DNA of 7,282 nt from Aquincola sp. (lineage in GTDB: Bacteria; Pseudomonadota; Gammaproteobacteria; Burkholderiales; Burkholderiaceae_C): positions 1 to 7,282 of the forward strand of contig JAOUIM010000176.1 of the NCBI GenBank assembly GCA_029884035.1. Direction: 5' to 3'. Every line of letters starts with the position of its first letter. The first letter of the stretch is position 1. Shown here piece by piece: positions 1 to 5,679 of this stretch. The position numbers were made by a program, and so were the translations under genes. Below the pieces are notes generated by a model that saw only the letters and a list, made by a program, of their open reading frames with translations, made no database searches and had not been told where the DNA came from.

Positions 1-120
1 GGCCACCTTCTGCCGGCTGCCGGTGAGCAGGTTGAACAGGGCCGTTTTGCCGCAGTTCGGGTTGCCCACGAGGGCGATCAGAGCGCCCGCGGGATGGACG
101 TGGACGACAGCCTCGTTCAT
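1..120 (-). CDS. feoB: Ferrous iron transport protein B, N-terminal fragment (runs off left edge)
   Basis: FeoB is the inner-membrane Fe(II) permease with an N-terminal GTPase domain. Only the first 40 codons are in the window. They show a short leader and then the G1 P-loop GNPNCGKT (about residues 20-27), followed by ALFNLLTGSRQKVA, which is the characteristic FeoB sequence around G1. The ATG start (complement of 118-120) overlaps the feoA stop codon in an ATGA arrangement. No Shine-Dalgarno sequence is evident in front of it, so translational coupling to feoA is likely. The G2-G5 motifs and the membrane part lie outside the window. Identity is firm from the P-loop context and the feoA neighbour; intactness cannot be judged. 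Confidence 0.92.
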   Translation of the reverse strand, partial: MNEAVVHVHPAGALIALVGNPNCGKTALFNLLTGSRQKVA

Positions 121-395
121 TCGAGTGCGACCACATGGACGCACGCTGCCTCGGCCCGCCGCAGCGCGAACCGCGAATGGCCGATGCGTACCACCAGCGG
201 GTCACCCGCCGGCCAAGCGCGAGCCACCACGGCCACGCTCTCGCCGTTCACCAGTCCGATGTCGGCCAGCTGCTGCCGCCGCTCGGCAGGCTGGGCAGCG
301 GCCGAGACATCGACACGGTGGACGCGGGCAGGCTGGTCGAGCGCCAGCTGGTCCAGCGTGGCGGGCCGATTGGCAGCGACCAGGGCATGGGGCAT
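117..395 (-). CDS. feoA: Ferrous iron transport accessory protein FeoA
   Basis: A 92-residue small cytoplasmic SH3-like protein that assists FeoB in Fe(II) uptake. The FeoA pattern is visible in the second half: RRQQLADIGLVNGESV (about residues 39-54), then a GDPLVVRIG strand (about 64-72) and FALRRAEA (about 76-83) before the C-terminal beta strand. It is slightly longer than the 75-85 residues common for FeoA because of an N-terminal extension of about 15 residues. The start is constrained: an in-frame TAG lies only five codons upstream (complement of 408-410), and the ATG at 393-395 is the only good start after it. There is no clear Shine-Dalgarno sequence. Its stop overlaps the feoB start by ATGA. 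A Fur-box-like palindrome at 416-434 suggests iron-dependent repression. Family assignment is secure. Confidence 0.9.
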   Translation of the reverse strand: MPHALVAANRPATLDQLALDQPARVHRVDVSAAAQPAERRQQLADIGLVNGESVAVVARAWPAGDPLVVRIGHSRFALRRAEAACVHVVALE

Positions 396-415
396 CGTGG
401 GGGCAGTCTAAGTCA

Positions 416-434
416 AATAGGAATCATTCGCATA
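416..434 (-). promoter_or_regulatory. Putative Fur box upstream of feoAB
   Basis: Read on the minus strand, the 15-mer TGCGAATGATTCCTA (418-432) aligns to the Fur 7-1-7 consensus TGATAATNATTATCA. It contains the exact palindrome GAAT-G-ATTC. It ends about 22 nt before the feoA ATG, so a bound repressor would occlude the promoter or transcript start. It is AT-rich compared with its surroundings. Fur control of feoAB is well established in proteobacteria. The site itself is inferred from sequence similarity, and no clear -35/-10 pair could be assigned around it. Confidence 0.5.
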
Positions 435-479
435 AAGGACGCCGCGACCGGAGGCCGCTGGATTGCGGCGAATCAACAT

Positions 480-508
480 CGCGACAGAAGGCCAGTCTTC
501 GTGTCGCG
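480..508. repeat. Strong inverted repeat (hairpin) in the feo/patatin intergenic region
   Basis: CGCGACAGAAG (480-490) can pair with CTTC-G-TGTCGCG (497-508). This gives an 11-bp stem with a single bulged G and a 6-nt loop, GCCAGT. No T-run follows on either strand, so it does not look like an intrinsic terminator. It lies upstream of both divergent genes and could be an operator, a leader structure or a chance GC-rich hairpin. The function is unknown. Confidence 0.45.
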
Positions 509-612
509 CGCTGTGACGGCCAGGCAACGGTGCGGGTCAGCACCCGGCATGGGCCCGCGTGCGCAGCCGGACCAGCCGCGTCTCGTCAGGGCATCCACTA
601 CATTCGGCGCCG

Positions 613-1554
613 ATGGACGATGCGTCGAACTATCACGCGCGACTGCTGACCAGATCTGCTGGCGAAGTTGTTCGGCGACCTCGATGCGTAAACGGCGCGA
701 TTGCTGCGCCGCCACCTCGGCGTGTTGCGTGCGCTGCGTGAGCGCGACGTCGAGATCGACTATGTCGGCGGCACGAGCATGGGGGCGGTGCTGGCGGTAC
801 TGGTTGCGTCCGACCAGCCGCAGGACTTGCCGATGCACGCGGTGCGCCGCGCCTTCGCACGCAACCCGACCGGTGACTTCAATTTCGTGCCCCTGGTCTC
901 TTTGTTCGGCGGCATGCGCCGCGTTCGTGCGCTGCGGCAGGCGGTGATCGACGTGTTCGGCCGCGAGCCCGACATCGAGGATCTGTGGAAGAACTACTTC
1001 TGCATTGCCACGAACTACTCGCAGGCGCGCGAGGAAGTGCTCCAGCACGGCGACCTGCAGGCGGCGGTGCTCGCCAGCGGTGCGATCCCCGGGGCGCTTC
1101 CGCCGTTGGTGCGCAACGGCGACCTGCTGTGCGACGGCGCCACCTTCAACAACTTTCCGGTCGACGTGATGCGCGCGCGCCGCGGCGTCGGCTGCGTGAT
1201 CGCGTCGACCTCAGCGCGCGCAAGCCGCGCAAGATCGAGTTCGCCGAAGTGCCCGGCCCGTGGACGCTCCTGCTCGACCGCCTGCGGCCGCGCAAGTCGC
1301 GCCGATTCCACCTGCCGTCGCTTTCGTCGATCCTGCTCAACGCGACGATCCTGTACAGCGAGTCGCGCCTACCCGTGTCCGCGCGCCTGGTCGACGTCCA
1401 CTTCAAGCCCCCGCTCGAGCGCGTAGGGCTGTTGCAGTGGAACCGTATCGACAGCATCGTGCAGCAGGGCTACGAGCATGCGCAGGGCGTGCTCGCCCGG
1501 CCCGAGGTGCGCCGTCGCCTCGATGCGGTCGCCGGCGGTCGCGTGACCGCCTAG
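613..1554 (+). pseudogene. Degenerate patatin/NTE-type phospholipase (frameshifts, in-frame stop, internal deletion)
   Basis: The intact family would be a serine lipid hydrolase using a Ser-Asp dyad. From 713 the frame reads HLGVLRALRE and then VGGTSMGAVLAVL, with the nucleophile elbow GTSMG. It continues through DIEDLWKNYFCIATN and ASGAIPGALPPL to the catalytic-Asp motif CDGATFNNFPVD. After GCVIA, homology jumps to the +1 frame: a G appears missing between 1204 and 1205 (GCG-GTC expected), and VDLSARKPRKIEFAEV then continues cleanly to TAG at 1552-1554. Upstream, the usual glycine-rich oxyanion loop is absent. An ATG at 613 begins MDDASNYHARLLT. After one extra base at about 652 the reading is DLLAKLFGDLDA, then TAA (689-691), then TARLLRRHL, which resembles the start of the cyclic-nucleotide-binding domain that precedes patatin in bacterial NTE-like proteins. 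The repeated codons CAC CTC (713-718) could be the deletion junction. The patatin identity and the 1204 frameshift are seen directly; the N-terminal reconstruction is inference. Sequencing error could explain single-base lesions but not the missing domain. Confidence 0.82.
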
Positions 1555-1555
1555 C

Positions 1556-1579
1556 GCACGCGGCGGCCTCAGCGCGTGC
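1556..1579. terminator. GC-rich hairpin at the convergent gene junction, possible bidirectional terminator
   Basis: GCACGCG (1556-1562) pairs perfectly with CGCGTGC (1573-1579) around a 10-nt loop. The stem lies exactly where the rightward patatin pseudogene ends and the leftward operon ends, and the kinase stop codon falls within the loop. There is no T-tract on either side, so it is not a classical intrinsic terminator. It could slow polymerase or protect the transcript 3' end, or be coincidental in such GC-rich DNA. Confidence 0.3.
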
Positions 1580-2246
1580 CGCGCGCGAGCAGCTGATGCT
1601 CGCAATCGGGCATGTCGCACTTGTCGCACACCCACTGCCAGGCGGGCTGCTCCGCGTCGCGCGCAGCCAGGCGCGTGAACAGGCCAGTGCCTGGAGCGGC
1701 GCGCTCGCGCAGCAACGGCGACACGGCATCGAGTGCGCTCTCGACGCGCGCGTCGGCCAGTCCGCCGACGAGCGACCAGCCGATGCGATGTTCGGCCAGC
1801 AGTTCGCGCACGATCGAATCGACCGGGCCGCGCACATGTGGGCCGTCGCGCTGCAGGCCGTCGGGCACCCATGGCAGGTCGAGTGCGGTCACGAGGGTGT
1901 GCGCGGCCAGGGCCAGATGCGCGGCACCGGCCCAGGCGTCGAGCGAGCGGTCGCCGTACACGAGTCGGCTGTAGACGGCGACCATCAGGGCCGTGGTGTC
2001 GGCCACCACGACGTCGTGGCGTTCGGCAGCCGCCGCGATGCGCTCGTGCTGGATCTGGGCGATGCCACGCTGTTCGTCCGCGCGCGGGGTGCGCCGGGCG
2101 CGCTCGCACCAGGTGCGCAGGTACTCGTCGACATGGGTGCAGGCCAGGCCGGTGTCCAATGCCAGGCGCCGCGCGAGTTCGACAGCCAGCGTCGACTTGC
2201 CGGTGCTTTCGGCGCCGACGATGGCGATGACGATCGCCCCGCTCAT
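1569..2246 (-). CDS. NadR-like P-loop ATPase, probable ribosylnicotinamide kinase
   Basis: A 225-residue cytoplasmic protein resembling the C-terminal kinase domain of NadR (AAA_28-type P-loop family). It would phosphorylate nicotinamide riboside to NMN with ATP. Visible are the Walker A motif GAESTGKST (11-19), VDEYLRTW (39-46) in the substrate-lid region, a Walker-B-like VVVADTT (79-85), and PWVPDGLQRDG (125-135), close to the NadR signature PWxxDGxR. It lacks the N-terminal HTH and NMN adenylyltransferase domains of enterobacterial NadR, so it should be kinase only. The C-terminus has C207-x2-C210-x4-C215-x-H217, a possible metal site outside the kinase core. The ATG (2244-2246) overlaps the pnuC stop by ATGA, immediately after the predicted nicotinamide riboside transporter, which strongly supports the substrate assignment. 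The reaction is inferred from family and context. Other small-molecule kinase roles remain possible. Confidence 0.85.
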   Translation of the reverse strand: MSGAIVIAIVGAESTGKSTLAVELARRLALDTGLACTHVDEYLRTWCERARRTPRADEQRGIAQIQHERIAAAAERHDVVVADTTALMVAVYSRLVYGDRSLDAWAGAAHLALAAHTLVTALDLPWVPDGLQRDGPHVRGPVDSIVRELLAEHRIGWSLVGGLADARVESALDAVSPLLRERAAPGTGLFTRLAARDAEQPAWQWVCDKCDMPDCEHQLLARGTR

Positions 2247-2860
2247 GGCACCGCCATGCGCCGCTGCCAGGCGCGCCAGCCCACCACCGACAGCACGGCA
2301 AACAGTGCGTACAGCAGCACCGTGAGCCAGAGCCCCTTGATCGCGAAAACGGCAATGCTGACCAGGTTCACCGCCAGCCACACCGGCCAGTTCTCGACAT
2401 ACTGGCGCCCGAGCAGCCATTGACCCGCCACACTGCCCGCGGTGGGCAGCGCGTCCCAGTATGGGACGTCGCTGTCGGTGACATGGTCGAGCAGGGCACC
2501 GAGCGCCGGCCACGACGCCAGCGTGAGCGCCGCGAGGGCCAGCCGCGCGCGCGGTGCCAGGTGGCGCACGCGCAGCGCCGTGCCGTCGGCCTGGTGGCCG
2601 AAACGCCACTGCCACCAACCCCAGGCGGCGATCAGCGCGAAGAAGACCTGCAGGCTGGCCTCGCCGTAGAGCTTGCTGTGGGCGAACAGCACCATGTACG
2701 CGAGTGAGCTCGTGATTGCGAGCGGCCAGGCGATCAGCTGCACCCGCATGTTGGCGAACACCATCCACAGCGCGAGCACGAAGGCGACGAGTTCGAGCCA
2801 GGTGACCGGACTGCCGAGCAGGACAACCGGCGCCGCGAGCAGCGGTTCGAGAAGTGTCAT
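2243..2860 (-). CDS. pnuC: Nicotinamide riboside transporter PnuC
   Basis: A 205-residue polytopic inner-membrane protein of the PnuC family, which moves nicotinamide riboside by facilitated diffusion driven by intracellular phosphorylation. About seven hydrophobic segments are visible. Family landmarks are WPLAITSSLAYMVLF (45-59), KLYGEASLQVFF (63-74) followed by the aromatic run WGWWQW (80-85), QYVENWPVW (153-161) and the W161-x3-N165 substrate-site pattern. Length is typical. The ATG at 2858-2860 is preceded by TGAGG (complement of 2869-2873, 8 nt spacing), which overlaps the ftsB stop. It overlaps the downstream kinase gene by 4 nt, giving an import-and-trap pair. PnuT (thiamine) and PnuX (riboflavin) relatives share this fold, but the NadR-like partner argues for nicotinamide riboside. 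Confidence 0.93.
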   Translation of the reverse strand: MTLLEPLLAAPVVLLGSPVTWLELVAFVLALWMVFANMRVQLIAWPLAITSSLAYMVLFAHSKLYGEASLQVFFALIAAWGWWQWRFGHQADGTALRVRHLAPRARLALAALTLASWPALGALLDHVTDSDVPYWDALPTAGSVAGQWLLGRQYVENWPVWLAVNLVSIAVFAIKGLWLTVLLYALFAVLSVVGWRAWQRRMAVP

Positions 2861-2870
2861 CGCGAGCGCC

Positions 2871-3155
2871 TCAGCGCCGCGGCGGCGTGACCTGGACCAG
2901 GATCTCGTCGGGCTTGACCATGCCGAGTTCCCAGCGCGCGCGCTCCTCGACCATCTCCAGGCCCTCGCGCAGGTCGCGCACCTCGGCTTCGAGGCGCGTG
3001 TTGCGAAGGTGTGCCTGTTCGTTTGCGGCCTGCTGGCGCGTGAGCTGCAACTCGAGGTTCATCGCGTAGGGCTTGCCGTTGTTGCCGAGCCAGAGTTGCA
3101 CCTGAACCAGCACGATCAGCGCCAGCAGGGCGAGGGTGCTCAGCGGCAGGCGCAT
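2871..3155 (-). CDS. ftsB: Cell division protein FtsB
   Basis: A 94-residue bitopic inner-membrane divisome protein that forms the FtsQLB complex with FtsL and FtsQ and helps activate septal peptidoglycan synthesis. A very short cytoplasmic N-terminus leads to one transmembrane helix (about residues 5-23, LSTLALLALIVLVQVQLWL). The WLGNNG turn follows, then a periplasmic coiled coil (about 32-66, rich in Leu, Gln, Glu and Arg). The conserved FtsB C-terminal element EERARWELGMVKPDEI is at about 70-85. Length and architecture are typical. It starts 10 nt after the eno stop, the classical eno-ftsB arrangement, and ends 10 nt before pnuC. The Shine-Dalgarno sequence is weak, suggesting coupling to eno translation. 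Confidence 0.93.
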   Translation of the reverse strand: MRLPLSTLALLALIVLVQVQLWLGNNGKPYAMNLELQLTRQQAANEQAHLRNTRLEAEVRDLREGLEMVEERARWELGMVKPDEILVQVTPPRR

Positions 3156-3165
3156 CGGCGGGTGC

Positions 3166-4449
3166 TCAGCGAACGCTGTAGAAGGCCCCGCGCCCGGCGT
3201 ACGTCGCGACGTCGCCGAGGTCTTCTTCGATGCGCAGCAACTGGTTGTACTTGGCGATGCGGTCGCTGCGGCTCATCGAGCCGGTCTTGATCTGGCCGGC
3301 ATTGGTGCCCACGGCGATGTCGGCGATCGTGCTGTCCTCGGTCTCGCCCGAGCGGTGGCTGATCACGGCGGTGTAGCCGGCGCGCTTGGCCATCTCGATC
3401 GCCGCGAAGGTCTCGGTCAGCGTGCCGATCTGGTTGATCTTGATCAGGATCGAGTTGGCGATGCCGCGCTCGATGCCTTCCTTCAGGATCTTGGTGTTGG
3501 TGACGAACAGGTCGTCGCCCACGAGCTGCACCTTGCGCCCGAGCTTGTCGGTCAGCAGCTTCCAGCCATCCCAGTCGCCCTCGGCCATGCCGTCCTCGAT
3601 GCTGACGATCGGGTACTTGTCGCACCAGGTCGCCAGGATGTCGGTCCACTCGGCAGCGCTCAGAACGAGGCCCTCGCCGTCGAGGTGGTACTTGCCGTCC
3701 TTGTGGAACTCGCTGGCGGCGCAGTCCAGGCCGATCGCGATCTGCTCGCCGGGCTTGTAGCCGGCCTTCTCGATCGCCTCGAGGATGAGCTGGATCGCGG
3801 CCTCGTGGCTGGCCACGCTCGGCGCGAAGCCGCCCTCGTCGCCCACCGCGGTGCTCATGCCGCGGCCATCGATGATCTTCTTGAGCGCGTGGAACACCTC
3901 GGCGCCGTAGCGGATCGATTCACGGAACGATGGCGCGCCCACCGGCAGGATCATGAACTCCTGCAGGTCGATGTTGTTGTTCGCGTGGGCGCCGCCGTTG
4001 ATGACGTTCATCATCGGCAGCGGCATCAGGTGGGCGCCCATGCCGCCGAAGTAGCGATACAGCGGCAGCCCCGATTCCTCGGCGGCGGCACGCGCGACGG
4101 CCATGCTCACAGCCAGCGTTGCGTTGGCGCCCAGCCGCCCCTTGTTCTCGCTGCCGTCCAGGTCGATCAGGGTCTTGTCGAGGAAGGCCTGCTCCGACGC
4201 ATCGAGGCCGAGCACGGCTTCGCTGATCTCGGTGTTGATGTGCTCGACCGCCTTGAGCACGCCCTTGCCGAGGTAACGTGACTTGTCGCCGTCGCGCAGC
4301 TCGATCGCCTCGCGGCTGCCGGTGGACGCCCCGCTGGGCACCGCGGCGCGGCCCATCGTGCCGGACTCCAACAGCACGTCGCACTCGACGGTGGGGTTGC
4401 CACGGCTGTCCAGAATCTCCCGGCCGACGATGTCGACGATCGCACTCAT
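3166..4449 (-). CDS. eno: Enolase (phosphopyruvate hydratase)
   Basis: A 427-residue complete enolase interconverting 2-phosphoglycerate and phosphoenolpyruvate in glycolysis and gluconeogenesis. All key elements are present: active-site loop SGAST (39-43), H155 in NGGAHANN, E164, the general acid/base E205 in GDEGG, magnesium ligands D242, E285 and D312, catalytic K337 within the signature ILIKINQIGTLTET (334-347), H365 in SHRSGETEDS, and K388. No gaps or substitutions at catalytic positions were noticed. The ATG is supported by AAGGA (complement of 4458-4462) with 8 nt spacing. It lies between the DUF1330 gene (24 nt) and ftsB (10 nt). Its product PEP is a substrate of KdsA encoded just upstream. 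In many proteobacteria enolase also joins the RNA degradosome; nothing in this sequence tests that here. Confidence 0.99.
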   Translation of the reverse strand: MSAIVDIVGREILDSRGNPTVECDVLLESGTMGRAAVPSGASTGSREAIELRDGDKSRYLGKGVLKAVEHINTEISEAVLGLDASEQAFLDKTLIDLDGSENKGRLGANATLAVSMAVARAAAEESGLPLYRYFGGMGAHLMPLPMMNVINGGAHANNNIDLQEFMILPVGAPSFRESIRYGAEVFHALKKIIDGRGMSTAVGDEGGFAPSVASHEAAIQLILEAIEKAGYKPGEQIAIGLDCAASEFHKDGKYHLDGEGLVLSAAEWTDILATWCDKYPIVSIEDGMAEGDWDGWKLLTDKLGRKVQLVGDDLFVTNTKILKEGIERGIANSILIKINQIGTLTETFAAIEMAKRAGYTAVISHRSGETEDSTIADIAVGTNAGQIKTGSMSRSDRIAKYNQLLRIEEDLGDVATYAGRGAFYSVR

Positions 4450-4457
4450 TCGCTCTT

Positions 4458-4462
4458 TCCTT
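4458..4462 (-). promoter_or_regulatory. Ribosome binding site of eno
   Basis: AAGGA on the minus strand, inside the purine-rich run GAAGGAAAG, lies 8 nt before the eno ATG. It is the strongest Shine-Dalgarno sequence in the operon, consistent with high enolase expression, and it fixes the eno start. Confidence 0.75.
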
Positions 4463-4473
4463 CTCGTTGTGAA

Positions 4474-4782
4474 TCAGACCGGCGCCGAGACGCCCTCGAC
4501 GAGCACCATGTTGAAGTACACGGTGGCACCCTGGCGCAGCTTGCGCACGCGCTGGTACTGCTCGTCGTCCCACCAGGCTTTGGCCTGGTCGTAGCTCGGG
4601 AAGCGCAGCATCGCGACGCGATGTGGCTGCCAGTCGCCCTCGAGCGTCTCGTGCCGGCCGCCGCGCACCAGGTACTCGCCGCCATGAGCCTTGACGACGG
4701 CGGGCGCCTCGGCCATGTACTTCTTGTACTGCTCCATGTCGGTGATGTGCATCTCGACGATCAGGTAGGCGGGCGCGGTCAT
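4474..4782 (-). CDS. DUF1330 family protein
   Basis: A 102-residue cytoplasmic protein of the DUF1330 family, a ferredoxin-like alpha/beta fold of the dimeric alpha/beta-barrel superfamily with no settled biochemical role. The family pattern is clear: AYLIVEMHITDMEQYKKYM (5-23), VVKAHGGEYLVRGG (29-42), LEGDWQPHRVAMLRFPS (47-63), the aromatic helix QAKAWWDDEQYQRVRKLR (66-83), and the final strand YFNMVLVEG (89-97). The start was chosen because AAGGA (complement of 4790-4794, 7 nt spacing) precedes this ATG and overlaps the kdsA stop. A longer frame extending upstream through kdsA in another register is an artefact. Its tight position between kdsA and eno indicates co-transcription, but the gene's job cannot be read from the sequence. 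Confidence 0.93.
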   Translation of the reverse strand: MTAPAYLIVEMHITDMEQYKKYMAEAPAVVKAHGGEYLVRGGRHETLEGDWQPHRVAMLRFPSYDQAKAWWDDEQYQRVRKLRQGATVYFNMVLVEGVSAPV

Positions 4783-4793
4783 CGGTGCATCCT

Positions 4794-5651
4794 TCAGCAG
4801 GCGAAGTCGTTCTCGAGCAGCGGCTGCCGCTTGACCACGCGGTCGAGCGCGACGAGCTGTTCGAGCAGCGCCTTCATGTGCCTCAGCGGCACCGCGTTCG
4901 GGCCGTCGGACAAGGCCTTGGCAGGATCCGGATGCGTCTCCATGAAGACGCCGGCGATGCCGACCGCGATCGCCGCGCGCGCCAGCACGGGCACGAACTC
5001 GCGCTGCCCGCCCGATGAGGTGCCCTGGCCGCCGGGCAGCTGCACGCTGTGGGTGGCGTCGAACACGACCGGCGCACCAGTCTCGCGCATGATCGCCAGC
5101 GAACGCATGTCGGACACGAGATTGTTGTAGCCGAAGCTTGCACCCCTTTCGCAAGCCAGGAAGCTGTCCTCGGGCAGCCCCTTTTCGCGGGCCGCCGCAC
5201 GTGCCTTGTCGATCACGTTCTTCATGTCGTGGGGCGCAAGGAACTGGCCCTTCTTGATATTCACCGGCCGGCCCGACTGCGCGACGGCGCGGATGAAGTC
5301 CGTCTGGCGCGACAGGAACGCCGGTGTCTGAAGGACGTCGACGACGGCGGCGACCGCCGTCACTTCGGCCTCGCTGTGCACGTCGGTCAGCACCGGCACC
5401 TGCAACTCGCGCCGGACCTTGGCGAGGATTTGCAGGCCCTTTTCCATCCCCGGACCGCGGAACGAGGTGCCGCTCGAGCGGTTGGCCTTGTCGTAGCTCG
5501 ACTTGAAGATGAACGGGATGCCCAGCGCGCCGGCGACCTCCTTGAGACTTCCGGCGACGTCCATCTGCAGCTGCTCGCTCTCGACGACACAGGGGCCGGC
5601 GATCAGGAAGAAGGGCCTGTCGAGGCCGACCTCGAAACCGCACAACCTCAC
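4794..5651 (-). CDS. kdsA: 3-deoxy-8-phosphooctulonate (Kdo-8-P) synthase, metal-dependent type
   Basis: A 285-residue cytoplasmic TIM-barrel enzyme condensing phosphoenolpyruvate with arabinose 5-phosphate to Kdo-8-phosphate for lipopolysaccharide core synthesis. Hallmarks are AGPCVVES (18-25), FKSSYDKANRSS (49-60), TDVH (89-92), RQTDF (115-119), NIKKGQFLAP (131-140), ERGASFGYNNL (168-178), FDATHSVQLPGG (197-208) and METHPDP (237-243). C21, H201, E238 and D249 match the four metal ligands of the Aquifex-type enzyme; the E. coli metal-independent form has Asn in place of the Cys. I chose the GTG at complement 5649-5651 (reading MRLCGFEVG, the usual N-terminus), with GGGGG five nt upstream. 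A GTG at 5673-5675 would add eight residues. It follows pyrG by 28 nt and is 11 nt before the DUF1330 gene. Confidence 0.97.
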   Translation of the reverse strand: MRLCGFEVGLDRPFFLIAGPCVVESEQLQMDVAGSLKEVAGALGIPFIFKSSYDKANRSSGTSFRGPGMEKGLQILAKVRRELQVPVLTDVHSEAEVTAVAAVVDVLQTPAFLSRQTDFIRAVAQSGRPVNIKKGQFLAPHDMKNVIDKARAAAREKGLPEDSFLACERGASFGYNNLVSDMRSLAIMRETGAPVVFDATHSVQLPGGQGTSSGGQREFVPVLARAAIAVGIAGVFMETHPDPAKALSDGPNAVPLRHMKALLEQLVALDRVVKRQPLLENDFAC

Positions 5652-5679
5652 TTCGACCCCCAGGTCGCGACGCACCCGA

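Larger units (their letters stand above)
396..612. other. Divergent intergenic region between feoA and the patatin pseudogene
   Basis: These 217 bases separate the leftward feoAB operon from the rightward patatin pseudogene. The feoA-proximal end carries the Fur-like palindrome, and a strong hairpin sits at 480-508. Open frames crossing the stretch on either strand give arginine- and alanine-rich products with no recognisable motif, as expected for high-GC non-coding DNA. I see no RNA gene, and no convincing sigma-70 promoter facing right. Confidence 0.6.

Noticed and set aside
23..649. Plus-strand open frame opposite feoB/feoA running into the intergenic region
   Set aside because: It is Arg/Pro/Ala-rich without any motif and antisense to clear feoAB coding sequence.
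1260..2423. Long plus-strand open frame (387 codons) covering the patatin end, the kinase gene and part of pnuC
   Set aside because: It spans three real genes on both strands and gives low-complexity Ala/Arg/Gly-rich sequence. It is an artefact of GC-rich third positions.
1569..2768. 399-codon minus-strand frame that could suggest a fusion protein upstream of the kinase
   Set aside because: The extra N-terminal half lies out of frame over pnuC. The true start is the ATG at 2244-2246 overlapping the pnuC stop, where P-loop homology begins.
3136..4281. Long open frame (381 codons) on the plus strand opposite enolase
   Set aside because: It is the antisense shadow of eno in high-GC codon usage. 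The minus strand encodes an unmistakable full-length enolase, and the plus product has no recognisable motif.
4474..5643. 389-codon minus-strand frame joining a long upstream sequence to DUF1330
   Set aside because: The upstream part is an alternate frame of kdsA, and the DUF1330 gene has its own ATG and ribosome binding site at 4780-4794.
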